Origin: Spirochaetales bacterium
GTDB taxonomy: Bacteria; Spirochaetota; Spirochaetia; SZUA-6; JAFGRV01
Length of the DNA stretch: 49,355 bases
Reading direction: 5' to 3'
Assembly (NCBI GenBank): GCA_016935735.1
Contig: JAFGQK010000026.1
Span: 1-49,355 of the forward strand
This document shows, piece after piece, positions 1-7,498 of the stretch. Each line of letters opens with the position of its first letter. Within the stretch, counting starts at the first letter, position 1. The position numbers and the translations under genes are program-made. The notes beneath the pieces were generated by a model that had not been told where the DNA came from, searched no databases, and saw nothing but the letters and a program-made list of their open reading frames with translations.

Positions 1-86
1 GCCGGATCCTTCCTGGATCTGATGTAATTACAGGTATAAATTATTTCCTGCTTCTCTTGATTTGGGTTGTGGGCGTAGCCAACGCT
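1..86 (+). repeat. Dispersed repeat, copy A (probably nearly complete)
   Basis: The stretch ends in GGGTTGTGGGCGTAGCC followed by AACGCT. Its interior (GATGTAATTACAGGTATA, then TTATTTCCTGCTTCTCTTGA) matches, in inverted orientation, the interior of the copy at 36445-36552. Comparison with that copy suggests only the leftmost few bases of the left terminal repeat lie outside the window. It sits exactly where the FAD oxidoreductase reading frame leaves its family sequence, so it is best explained as an insertion into that gene. No transposase is encoded. Confidence 0.75.
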
Positions 87-732
87 GCGGATATCCGATA
101 GCCCTGATGTAAAATCCGGCCAGAAAGAAAAATACCGATATACAGGAGAAATCCGGGTATACGAAAAGAGAGGAAATCGCATAGCGGATAAGCGGGTCCT
201 TAAAACGGATAGCATACTCATTCATATTCATGGACCCGTATTTCTTTAAAAGAGGAATCGCTCCCACAATACCCGCTATTTTGGCAAGAAACCGGATCGG
301 ATTCCTGCCGGTTGCCCATATGAACCAGGAATATTTTTTTACCGTATTACAGAGTGCCTTGATTTCTTTCGCATCGGCTGGAGACAGGGAGAACAGTTCC
401 TTTTCCAGTCTGGCCACATCCGTGTAGATATGCAATGTCCGTCCGGATTTATCCCGGAAGGTATGGAAAATATCATGATGAATCATGTTTATCCCGGGTA
501 TGACGCCAAGTTCCTTCCACTGGTTGTAAAAAGTATGTGCAGGAGAGGTGCCCACGAGTTTAATGTAATGCATGCAGCCTTCAAAGGTGAATCCTTTGCG
601 CTGCCAGGCAGTGCACATTCCTCCCGGCAGAAAATGCGACTCATAAATAGTTGCATTATAACCGTTTCTGCGGGCATAAATTCCTGCGGATAATCCCGCG
701 ATTCCCGCTCCGATGATAATGATTTTCTTCAT
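28..732 (-). pseudogene. NAD(P)/FAD-dependent oxidoreductase (phytoene-desaturase-like), 3' end interrupted
   Basis: The N-terminus carries the Rossmann dinucleotide motif GAGIAGLSAG and the flavin amine-oxidase/carotenoid-desaturase signature continuing to LPGGMCTAW. Family members are about 450-550 residues; this frame has 234. Family-like sequence runs to GYPQ, where the conserved continuation is normally a Gly-Gly-Ser segment, but here it switches to residues encoded by the dispersed repeat and stops. The start ATG overlaps the TetR stop (ATGA), so the two genes were translationally coupled. The missing C-terminal half could lie left of the window beyond the repeat. Substrate is unknown. 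It is probably non-functional as it stands because the substrate and C-terminal FAD-binding parts are missing. Confidence 0.75.
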
Positions 733-1346
733 TTCTCCTGTCCTCCTTTTCGCAATACATTAATCAAGATTTCCGGGATAATTTTCTTTTCCATGCCTTT
801 TCCCTGGAACACGAGGGTTGCAAGTCCCTGGACAAAGGAAAAATACGCCGCAGCAAGCACAACAGGATCCCCCTTTACTGCTTCTCCTGATTTCTGTGCC
901 TGGATAATAACCGGCACGAGTTTCTCGTAATACGCTTCACTCCGTTTTACAACATAGTCAAGCAGTCCCGGAATACTCTTCCCCTGGGTCATGGCCTGCA
1001 GCATGATAAGAAAATAGAGTGAAGACTCACCGGACAGTGCATTCCTGACAAGAATCGTCGAGAGATTTTCAATCTTTTCCCAGGCTGTTCCGGGTACATC
1101 CATGGCCGTATTCAAAGCGAATATCGAACTTTCAAACGCAAAATCAATGAGATGCCGGAATATCCTTTCCTTGGATGGGAAGTAATAATATACAAGACCA
1201 TAACTTAAACCCGAAACCTTTGTGATCTGTTTCATGGTAGCGCCTTTATAGCCGTATTCAGCAAATACTTCCAGGGCCGCACTGGTAATTTTCTCCAGGG
1301 CTTCGGCGCGCATTTGTTCGTTCCGTACTTGTCCTCGCGGAGACAT
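729..1346 (-). CDS. TetR/AcrR family transcriptional regulator
   Basis: This 205-residue protein has a typical TetR N-terminal helix-turn-helix: the AALEVFAEYGYKGATM helix pair is followed by the recognition region ITKVSGLSYGLVYYYFPSKE (about residues 40-60). The C-terminal half is the usual variable helical ligand-binding/dimerisation domain. Length matches the family. The ATG at 1346 has a good ribosome site (AAAAGGAGTA, 1351-1360). A palindrome overlaps the promoter just upstream, so it most likely represses itself and the coupled oxidoreductase gene. The ligand cannot be inferred, although TetR-desaturase pairs often answer to lipophilic compounds. Confidence 0.93.
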   Translation of the reverse strand: MSPRGQVRNEQMRAEALEKITSAALEVFAEYGYKGATMKQITKVSGLSYGLVYYYFPSKERIFRHLIDFAFESSIFALNTAMDVPGTAWEKIENLSTILVRNALSGESSLYFLIMLQAMTQGKSIPGLLDYVVKRSEAYYEKLVPVIIQAQKSGEAVKGDPVVLAAAYFSFVQGLATLVFQGKGMEKKIIPEILINVLRKGGQEK

Positions 1347-1356
1347 GTTCTACTCC

Positions 1357-1384
1357 TTTTCACTGATTTATTAGTCAGTGAAAA
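1357..1384. promoter_or_regulatory. Palindromic operator of the TetR regulator
   Basis: TTTTCACTGA (1357-1366) and TCAGTGAAAA (1375-1384) form a perfect 10-bp inverted repeat around an 8-bp centre. It lies between the -10 box and the start codon of the TetR gene and touches the -10 box, the classical position for autorepression. Confidence 0.85.
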
Positions 1385-1411
1385 TATATTCCATAATGTT
1401 TCAAATGTCAA
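1383..1411 (-). promoter_or_regulatory. Sigma-70 promoter of the TetR/oxidoreductase operon
   Basis: On the minus strand TTGACA (1406-1411) and TATATT (1383-1388) are separated by exactly 17 bp, a near-consensus promoter. The palindromic operator begins at the -10 box. Confidence 0.85.
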
Positions 1412-1460
1412 TTCTTTTGTTAAGAAAACAGGAAAAATGTAAAAAAATTATCGTACATGG

Positions 1461-1934
1461 CTATTCTTTCATATACCTTTTTATTTCGCTCCGTAACCGA
1501 AACAGATAATACTTCACTGTGCCGGGGGGCTTATGTAACAACCCGGCGATTTCTTTTATTGAGTATCTTTTTTTGTAGAAAAGGTTAAAGAGTAGTTTAT
1601 CCCGATCAGAAAGGGAATCAATAAGCAATTTCAACTCAATATCACTTTGAAAATCATGCAAAGAACAGCTTTTCAATTGATTGATTTTTTTGATTATTTT
1701 TTTCTGCTTTTCCCTTTGACATATATAACTGTATAAAACATGCTTACAGATTGAATAGATCCAGGTACTTACATGCGACTTTCCAGAAAAAGAATGAACA
1801 GACGTGATGATCTGGCATATTGTTTCCTGTACCAGATCATCAACATCATCCCGGTTGTAGGTATTTTTAAAAAAAAATTGACGTATCTTCTTCTCATAGG
1901 CTAAAATGATTTCCCCGGTATCCATTCGTTTCAT
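1461..1934 (-). CDS. ECF-type RNA polymerase sigma factor
   Basis: This 157-residue protein has sigma region 2 (DDVDDLVQETICQIITSV near residues 28-45, with the helix TWIYSICKHVL typical of region 2.3/2.4) and sigma region 4 at the C-terminus (SIKEIAGLLHKPPGTVKYYL, a helix-turn-helix). Regions 1 and 3 are absent, which defines the extracytoplasmic-function class. The ATG has AAGGTGG upstream. No anti-sigma gene is adjacent in the usual downstream position; instead a 37-residue peptide gene precedes it in the same orientation. The promoter-like box at 2105-2132 lies upstream and is repeated in front of the large operon at 36332-36359, so this factor is the candidate regulator of both. That link is inference. 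Confidence 0.92.
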   Translation of the reverse strand: MKRMDTGEIILAYEKKIRQFFFKNTYNRDDVDDLVQETICQIITSVHSFSGKSHVSTWIYSICKHVLYSYICQREKQKKIIKKINQLKSCSLHDFQSDIELKLLIDSLSDRDKLLFNLFYKKRYSIKEIAGLLHKPPGTVKYYLFRLRSEIKRYMKE

Positions 1935-1967
1935 TACAATCCACCTTATTAAAACAACAATTGGGGT

Positions 1968-2081
1968 TCAATTATGTTTTGATTTCTCAACCATTATCTT
2001 CATATCTATCTGCCGTAATGTTTTGTGAACACCCCGTTTGTCATTTATCCGGTTGCTTTTCAAAATGTCATGTGATTTCAC
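1968..2081 (-). CDS. 37-residue peptide, duplicate of the N-terminus of the FliG-C-like protein
   Basis: A short frame starts with GTG at 2081 behind AAGGAGG (ideal spacing) and stops with TGA at 1968, just ahead of the ECF sigma gene. It reads DILKSNRINDKRGVHKTLRQ in its centre, nearly identical to residues 6-25 of the 216-residue protein encoded at 35658-36308. Similarity ends after about 28 codons, and nine unrelated residues follow. The shared block continues upstream through the ribosome site and the 28-bp promoter-like box. It is either a truncated duplicate or a genuine small regulator translated ahead of the sigma factor. The intact ribosome site and open frame favour expression; function is unknown. 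Confidence 0.6.
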   Translation of the reverse strand: MKSHDILKSNRINDKRGVHKTLRQIDMKIMVEKSKHN

Positions 2082-2104
2082 AAGAAACCTCCTTGCATTT
2101 TCCC

Positions 2105-2132
2105 TTTAGTAAAAGTATTCATAAAAAGGTTG
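2105..2132 (-). promoter_or_regulatory. Putative ECF promoter box, copy 1
   Basis: Read on the minus strand the box begins CAACCTTTTTATG and ends TACTTTTACTAAA. An AAC-type -35 element is followed, after about 17 bp, by an ACTAAA-type -10, an arrangement seen with ECF sigma factors and unlike the sigma-70 boxes elsewhere in this window. It matches 36332-36359 at 27 of 28 positions, and both copies end 24 nt before the start codon. Assignment to the neighbouring ECF factor is inference. Confidence 0.6.
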
Positions 2133-2349
2133 ATAAATTAATAACTGCATTAATACGATTTTATATTAAAATCATAAATTAATCCTGCAATATACATTGT
2201 CGTTAAGAATATTTTCTGCAATAATCTTATCTGAATAAACATGAAAAAAACTTATTCCACCTGCATATAATATAATATGTATAAAATTATTTTTATTTTT
2301 TACCTAAATAAGTATTGAGTATTATTAAATCAGTTACCATAAAAAATGC

Positions 2350-2378
2350 TTGTTTTAAAACTGACTTTAACCTAAAAT
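2350..2378 (+). promoter_or_regulatory. Probable sigma-70 promoter of the FHA/vWA operon
   Basis: TTGTTT (2350-2355) and TAAAAT (2373-2378) are separated by 17 bp. This implies a 5' leader of roughly 75 nt before the FHA start codon. Confidence 0.5.
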
Positions 2379-2459
2379 AAAAATTGGAGATTTGTAATTG
2401 ACTTTGAATAACATCGCTGGTGGGGGTATGATATCCATGAAATTATCGACACTCATTAT

Positions 2460-3455
2460 ATGCAAAGCCATAGCCCCAATTATAATTTTACAGAGGTGAA
2501 ATCTGAATTCAGTTGTCCAGGTACATTTATGAAACTATTTATTTTTAATAACAAAATTATTGTTTTCGGTTTTACCGGTATTTCAGGCGGAATTCTTCTC
2601 TGGCCATTAATTGAGGTTTTAATACTTTACCAATCCAGTTTTCCCAACCTTTTCTGGTTCAGCATCATTGTCGGAATGACAATCGGAATAGTAATGGGAG
2701 CAATTTTTGGAATGAGTGAGGGTCTCTTCTATCTATCGATGAGAAAGATGGTCTCTGGTTGCATTAAAGGAATTGCATTTGGGTTAAGTGCGGGACTGAT
2801 TGGTTTTCTTGTCGGCCAGTCTTTCCTTTTGCTTATCGGTACACATTTTTTTAATGAAACCCCGACGCTTACAGATTGGAGATTTCTGCTTTCCCGGTCC
2901 ATCGGCTGGTCTTTTTTTGGAAGTATGACAGGAATAATCGAAGGAATACGGTGCAAGAGCCGGATGAAAATTTGTACAGGATGTGCGAGTGGTTTTATAA
3001 GCGGCTTTCTCGGCGGTTTTATTTTTGAGTTTACGAAAGCCAACTTGTCCGGTTTTCCTTTTTCCCGGCTGCTTGGTTTGACAGTACTTGGCTTTTGCAT
3101 TAATATATTCTATGTTTTTTTTGAAATATGCTTTTCAAAAGGTGTTCTTTTCCTGTTGAATGGGGATTCTTGCGGAAGATATTATCTTGTTTCCCAGGAA
3201 AAAATGAAAATCGGGGGTTCGGAAAATACCGATATATGGCTTAAAAACTATGACGCGGAAAGTGTTCATGCAGAAATTTATTTGAAAAAAAAATCTATTA
3301 TAATCGTGGACACAAGTAATAAGGAAGGAACGTTTTTAAATGACAATGAAATTGACAGAATGGATTTACAGGATGGAACTATTATAAGAATCGGTAAAGC
3401 CCAGTTGTTATACAGGATGAAGAAAAGAAAGACCGGAGACAGCGGTTTAAAGTGA
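2460..3455 (+). CDS. Multi-pass membrane protein with C-terminal FHA domain
   Basis: The first ~230 residues contain about six hydrophobic, glycine-rich membrane segments (for example FWFSIIVGMTIGIVMGAIFG). Residues ~238-325 form a forkhead-associated (FHA) domain: the IGGSENTDI turn, the AESVHAEI segment (SxxH) and EGTFLNDNEI (the usual N-G-T-F-x-N turn). The arginine that normally follows the first glycine and binds phosphothreonine is replaced by glycine, so phosphopeptide binding may be lost or altered. The start has no strong ribosome site; an internal Met (residue 24) just before the first membrane segment is an alternative. It leads a three-gene plus-strand group with the vWA and 659-residue genes. 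Likely role: a membrane scaffold that recruits partners through the FHA domain. Confidence 0.8.
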   Translation: MQSHSPNYNFTEVKSEFSCPGTFMKLFIFNNKIIVFGFTGISGGILLWPLIEVLILYQSSFPNLFWFSIIVGMTIGIVMGAIFGMSEGLFYLSMRKMVSGCIKGIAFGLSAGLIGFLVGQSFLLLIGTHFFNETPTLTDWRFLLSRSIGWSFFGSMTGIIEGIRCKSRMKICTGCASGFISGFLGGFIFEFTKANLSGFPFSRLLGLTVLGFCINIFYVFFEICFSKGVLFLLNGDSCGRYYLVSQEKMKIGGSENTDIWLKNYDAESVHAEIYLKKKSIIIVDTSNKEGTFLNDNEIDRMDLQDGTIIRIGKAQLLYRMKKRKTGDSGLK

Positions 3456-3519
3456 GATAGACATATTAATAAAAAGAAAGGAGAATGATAACAGTTATTA
3501 AACGGTTGTTCTTTTTTCA

Positions 3520-5205
3520 ATGAAAAGGATCTTACTCGCCACAATTATTTTACTTCTCTTCCAGCATTTTCTTCTTACAGAAAATAATATTACTATTACT
3601 ATTTCCCAGATTGATAATTCCACACTTCTATTCGACCAGAAAATTAAATTATATGTGAATGTCACCGATGTAAACTCGAACCCTGTTCAAAACCTTAAAG
3701 AAGAAAATTTTACTTTGTCTGAAACGATTGAGTATATAAATGAAGATGGTCAGGTTAAAGAAAATGAATATAAACGTAATATAACGTTAAAACAAAGAAT
3801 GAATGAAATTGCAGGGATAAACCTGTTGCTGCTTCTCGATAATTCGCCAAGCATGTACTGGAATAATAGAGGAAAGGAAACAACTATTGTCGCAGAACGG
3901 CGGATTACCGCCGCAAAGCAGGCAATTCTGCATCTTTTGGATGAACTGGAAAAAACCCCGGACAGAATCGGTTTCATTTCATTTAATGAAAAGACGGAAA
4001 ACGAAATCCCAATATCGAAAGATAAGAGTCGTATTAAAAGTATTATTGACAGCCAGTTTAAAGAACGGAGCGGGTGGTATACCGAGCTTTATGAGTCCCT
4101 TTATGTGGCGGCTGAGAATTTTGAAAAGATGAAAGGGCGTAATGTTATTATTCTGCTTACAGATGGAAAGAATGAATCAAAATCCGATTCAGACTATTTT
4201 CAGAAAAGATATGGACTTGACGGTGCAATCAGGAATGCCCAGGAAAAAAAAATATCCGTTTTTACCCTCGGTTTAAGTGACCGTGTTATGGAAGATACAT
4301 TAAAACGGATTGCAGGAGAAACCGGTGGTATTTATTTTTTCGTTCAAAATGCGGAAGATGTAAAAGATTATTATTCCCGCATCCGCGGGCAGGTTTTGAA
4401 TGAATATTATATTTCGTATAATGCAACAATGGAACCCGCGGAATATAAAAAAATCAAAGTTTCAGTAGATACAGACCAGTATCATGGAAAAACAGAGAGA
4501 AACTATTATTTTGGAACCGTTTTCGGAACACCATTAAAAAATACAACTGTTTTTCAGTTATTATTATTTGATTTAACAACTCTCATTTCGGCCCTGGGTG
4601 TTGTAACCTTCATATTTATTTTTTTCACACGGAAGAAGAAAAGAGGAAATCCTTTTTCCTTGCAATATCTATATCCAAACAGGAAGATATCTGCCATTGT
4701 CTTTAGAAAAAACAGGCTCTTTTCCGGGGGGAAAAGCAAAAAGCCATTGTACCTGAAATCGGGAAATTATCATTTATATATAATCACAAATAATAACACA
4801 TCCTCCCCTGATAAAGGGTTCACTATTTACATTTTCCCGGATGTATTACAGGTGACCCGGATTGAAGATATTCTGGCAGATGAAACAGTAAAATCTTATC
4901 TTAAAAAAATATATTTTAAAGCAGAAAAAAAAGATATCTATAAATATAAAAAACAAAATAAAATAGAGGAGGTAGTTGTTCATTTAACGCGGCTGGAAAA
5001 ATTTAATATTTTCCTCTGGATCAGAATCTGTTATATGAAGCATTATTTCATGTTGGTCACTTCGGATTCGGAAAAGGTAAACGATTTGACAATTAATAAT
5101 ATACACTATAAATCCAAACGGTTGATATCAGGGGATTATATAAAAATACCTGGTGTTATGAGTTTCATATTTCATTCGGGCATGACTGAACAGGGAATGC
5201 AGTAA
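3520..5205 (+). CDS. Membrane-anchored vWA-domain protein
   Basis: An N-terminal signal peptide (residues 1-20) is followed by a beta-rich segment and a von Willebrand factor A domain (about 100-295). That domain has an intact metal-ion-dependent adhesion site: LDNSPSM near residue 107 (DxSxS) and ILLTDGKNES. A single membrane helix lies near residues 349-368, followed by basic residues, so the vWA domain is extracytoplasmic and the ~190-residue tail cytoplasmic. The tail ends in a beta-rich stretch (ISGDYIKIPGVMSFIFHSG) resembling the second half of an FHA domain. The ATG at 3520 lacks a nearby ribosome site; AAAGGAG lies 37 nt upstream, and in-frame stops exclude an earlier start. The protein pairs naturally with the preceding FHA protein and with the MoxR ATPase of the opposing operon, because MoxR ATPases typically act on vWA partners. 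Confidence 0.88.
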   Translation: MKRILLATIILLLFQHFLLTENNITITISQIDNSTLLFDQKIKLYVNVTDVNSNPVQNLKEENFTLSETIEYINEDGQVKENEYKRNITLKQRMNEIAGINLLLLLDNSPSMYWNNRGKETTIVAERRITAAKQAILHLLDELEKTPDRIGFISFNEKTENEIPISKDKSRIKSIIDSQFKERSGWYTELYESLYVAAENFEKMKGRNVIILLTDGKNESKSDSDYFQKRYGLDGAIRNAQEKKISVFTLGLSDRVMEDTLKRIAGETGGIYFFVQNAEDVKDYYSRIRGQVLNEYYISYNATMEPAEYKKIKVSVDTDQYHGKTERNYYFGTVFGTPLKNTTVFQLLLFDLTTLISALGVVTFIFIFFTRKKKRGNPFSLQYLYPNRKISAIVFRKNRLFSGGKSKKPLYLKSGNYHLYIITNNNTSSPDKGFTIYIFPDVLQVTRIEDILADETVKSYLKKIYFKAEKKDIYKYKKQNKIEEVVVHLTRLEKFNIFLWIRICYMKHYFMLVTSDSEKVNDLTINNIHYKSKRLISGDYIKIPGVMSFIFHSGMTEQGMQ

Positions 5206-5234
5206 AATATTTGATAAACCAAACTATAAATCAC

Positions 5235-5263
5235 TTGACAAATACCATTCTTCCTCATAAAAT
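5235..5263 (+). promoter_or_regulatory. Sigma-70 promoter of the 659-residue protein gene
   Basis: TTGACA (5235-5240) and TAAAAT (5258-5263) are separated by 17 bp, a strong near-consensus promoter 65 bp before the start codon. The gene therefore need not rely on read-through from the vWA gene. Confidence 0.75.
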
Positions 5264-5328
5264 AGAACATACATCCCATACAAGGGGGGAAAATAATCAG
5301 GGCATAAAAAACGTGAGGGTATGTATTT

Positions 5329-7308
5329 ATGTTGAATTTAATTCATAAACCAACAGTATCAATCGTTCTATTTCCCATTTCCGAGGATACCCATGAAGAA
5401 TTATTTATCAATTGCAGTAATGATTATTCGATCGGCAAATTATTCAGGGAAGGGCTTGACGCAGTCTACGGTTTTCTCCCGATAATACCCGACACCATTG
5501 AAAATACTGTATTCAACAGGGAAATACAGGAAAGTAATATATTATCCAGAGAAGAAAAGAAAATAATGGCAGATGCGTATGAACCTTCATCATCTGATTT
5601 CCGAAAATGTACAGGTAAATACGGCAAAATTATAATAAAAAATATATTATCAAAAATTAAATTTTCGAAAAATCGGGAATATAATCCGGCATGTATCAGG
5701 AAAAATTTAAAAACAATACAAGCCCATATTAATGAATTTACCGGAAAAGAACCCGGTAAAACCATACTTTTTTCACAGGGACACGGGAATCTCGGGCTGA
5801 ATAACTGGGCAGTCGCATATATAAATGATAAAAGAAATAGACTACCAATATCATTTTTAATTCCGCAGGGGGAACCAGTTCATGAAAGGATTTATCCATC
5901 ATTTATCAAATATAAAAAAAAACACTATAAAATCACGGACATAATGTATTTTTACAATAATATAAATGATCTTGAAGAGGTTTCCTATGAACAGGTAAAA
6001 AATCATATGAAGAAACCGGCTCATAATGAGACGGTTCATTACCATGAATGCAGCGGCATATATCTTCCCGTCTGGAAGAACGAATATGGAGCGACTTCAA
6101 AATCAAAAACAATATTTACCTGTTTCAGAAACAGGGACAGACGGTTAGTTTATGAATACGAGGAAGAAACAATAAATTCAAAAACCGGTGATAGCTATAG
6201 CAAGTCATATAGCCCGAATCCCTTGCTTATCGATGAAAAGAATAATGAAACCATACTTAAGGAAATATTTTTTGTAAAATTGCCCACAGATGAGAACGGG
6301 ATAATCCGGCAATCATATCTGCAGAATATTCTTATTACGGAAGTATACGATTATGATATTCATGAAGACAAAGTCTGGCTGAAAAAAATGATGGATGTTG
6401 AGTATTGCTTTTTTGGGATACCGGTCCACGATCTTTCACCCGGTGAACAGATCGATAAAGAAATGGTTAAAATAATCCACTTTTTTTATGACCTCCGGCA
6501 TCTCTTTGATCTTTGCCAGATAAATATCAAGGGAAAAGAATTGGGAATGGATATGGTAAACGGTGATAAGGATTTCCCATTTTACCTGTTTGAATATTCA
6601 TTAAAAGAGAATAATTTTCTCCCCATATATGAGTTATTGGATGAAGGAAAACCGGTTCTGGTTGATCTGAATAAACTGAAGATTTTACTTTCTGCGTATA
6701 ATGCACCATCCGGGCTGCAGAATAAAATGAAAAAAATGACTGAAAATTTATCCGTAGAGGCAATGGGGGTATTACAGAAAATTTTCAAACAGCTTGGCTA
6801 TAATTTTGTTAATGATAAGAACCGTGTCATCAATACAGGCGATATCTATTTTGAAACGAATAATAATACCTTGGTGAATATAGTTGTAAAGCCTGTCAGG
6901 AATGTCTATGTTTATTCATTTATCGGTATAATCAAATTAAAACAGCATAATACATATGAGGAAATTTATAACGATGCACTCATATTTGCAGCGGTAAGCG
7001 GAATAAGCGGAATAAGAAGGGAACAGATAAAGAATAAAATAACAGACAATATTCATACGCCGATTAAACTCGGTGAGAACCTGGAAAAAGCTGTTGAAGA
7101 AATAAAAAAAATTCTTTCGAATGAAATCTTTTATTTCTCCGACGGTAAAACGGCATCTGCCGGATTCCTGGATCCGGAATGGCAGCTTCTCCTTTTAGAC
7201 CAGGGAGGAGATGTGCACCAGAGGTTATGGACAGATAATGTCAAGGATATTATCGGGAGTTATAATGAGCGTAAAGAAATTTCCTGTGAATTAATTATTG
7301 CCACATGA
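5329..7308 (+). CDS. Unrecognised 659-residue protein
   Basis: I recognise no family. The protein is soluble-looking: it has no signal peptide or membrane segment, and alternates charged helices with beta-rich stretches. Visible landmarks are TILFSQGHGNLGLNNWAVAY near residue 145, a run rich in Tyr and acidic residues near 280, and a C-terminal part with FAAVSGISGIRREQIKN near residue 555. It has its own strong promoter and is the last plus-strand gene before the convergent giant gene. Its place between the vWA/FHA genes and the large operon suggests a role in the same system. A degenerate enzyme or an effector/substrate of the ATPases are both possible; nothing in the sequence decides. Confidence 0.8.
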   Translation: MLNLIHKPTVSIVLFPISEDTHEELFINCSNDYSIGKLFREGLDAVYGFLPIIPDTIENTVFNREIQESNILSREEKKIMADAYEPSSSDFRKCTGKYGKIIIKNILSKIKFSKNREYNPACIRKNLKTIQAHINEFTGKEPGKTILFSQGHGNLGLNNWAVAYINDKRNRLPISFLIPQGEPVHERIYPSFIKYKKKHYKITDIMYFYNNINDLEEVSYEQVKNHMKKPAHNETVHYHECSGIYLPVWKNEYGATSKSKTIFTCFRNRDRRLVYEYEEETINSKTGDSYSKSYSPNPLLIDEKNNETILKEIFFVKLPTDENGIIRQSYLQNILITEVYDYDIHEDKVWLKKMMDVEYCFFGIPVHDLSPGEQIDKEMVKIIHFFYDLRHLFDLCQINIKGKELGMDMVNGDKDFPFYLFEYSLKENNFLPIYELLDEGKPVLVDLNKLKILLSAYNAPSGLQNKMKKMTENLSVEAMGVLQKIFKQLGYNFVNDKNRVINTGDIYFETNNNTLVNIVVKPVRNVYVYSFIGIIKLKQHNTYEEIYNDALIFAAVSGISGIRREQIKNKITDNIHTPIKLGENLEKAVEEIKKILSNEIFYFSDGKTASAGFLDPEWQLLLLDQGGDVHQRLWTDNVKDIIGSYNERKEISCELIIAT

Positions 7309-7351
7309 TACCTTTATAAAAAGACAATATTTATATGCTATTTTGACTTAA

Positions 7352-7396
7352 AATCTTGTTAAAATAACAAGATTATTAAAATAACAAAGTTATTTT
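7352..7396. terminator. Two adjacent hairpins between convergent genes
   Basis: AATCTTGTTA (7352-7361) pairs perfectly with TAACAAGATT (7365-7374) across a 3-nt loop. AAAATAAC (7378-7385) pairs with GTTATTTT (7389-7396), also across 3 nt. They lie between the convergent ends at 7308 and 7499 and could end transcription from either side, although they are AT-rich and lack a clean U-tract. The sequence AAAATCTTGTTA recurs at 37247, so the hairpins may belong to the dispersed repeat family. Confidence 0.5.
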
Positions 7397-7410
7397 GCAC
7401 AAAATAGATA

Positions 7411-7495
7411 AACGTTGGCCGCCAGGTTAATGAGACCAGTATAATAAAAAGAACCTGGACAGCTTGTTAATTGGGTTGTGGGCGTAGCCAGCGTT
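7411..7495. repeat. Dispersed repeat, copy B
   Basis: AACGTTGGC (7411-7419) and GCCAGCGTT (7487-7495) are near-perfect terminal inverted repeats of an 85-bp element. Its right end GGGTTGTGGGCGTAGCC is identical to that of copy A, but the interior differs. It abuts the stop codon of the 2483-residue gene. Confidence 0.75.
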
Positions 7496-7498
7496 ATA

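Larger units (their letters stand above)
2082..2459. other. Divergent intergenic region with two promoters
   Basis: About 380 bp separate the sigma-factor operon (minus) from the FHA gene (plus). It holds the ECF-like box at 2105-2132 and the plus-strand promoter at 2350-2378. The rest is very AT-rich with no coding frame, RNA gene or clear hairpin that I can support. Confidence 0.7.

Noticed and set aside
1961-2182. 73-codon plus-strand frame
   Set aside because: It is antisense to the 37-residue peptide gene, which has the better ribosome site and a recognisable paralogue.
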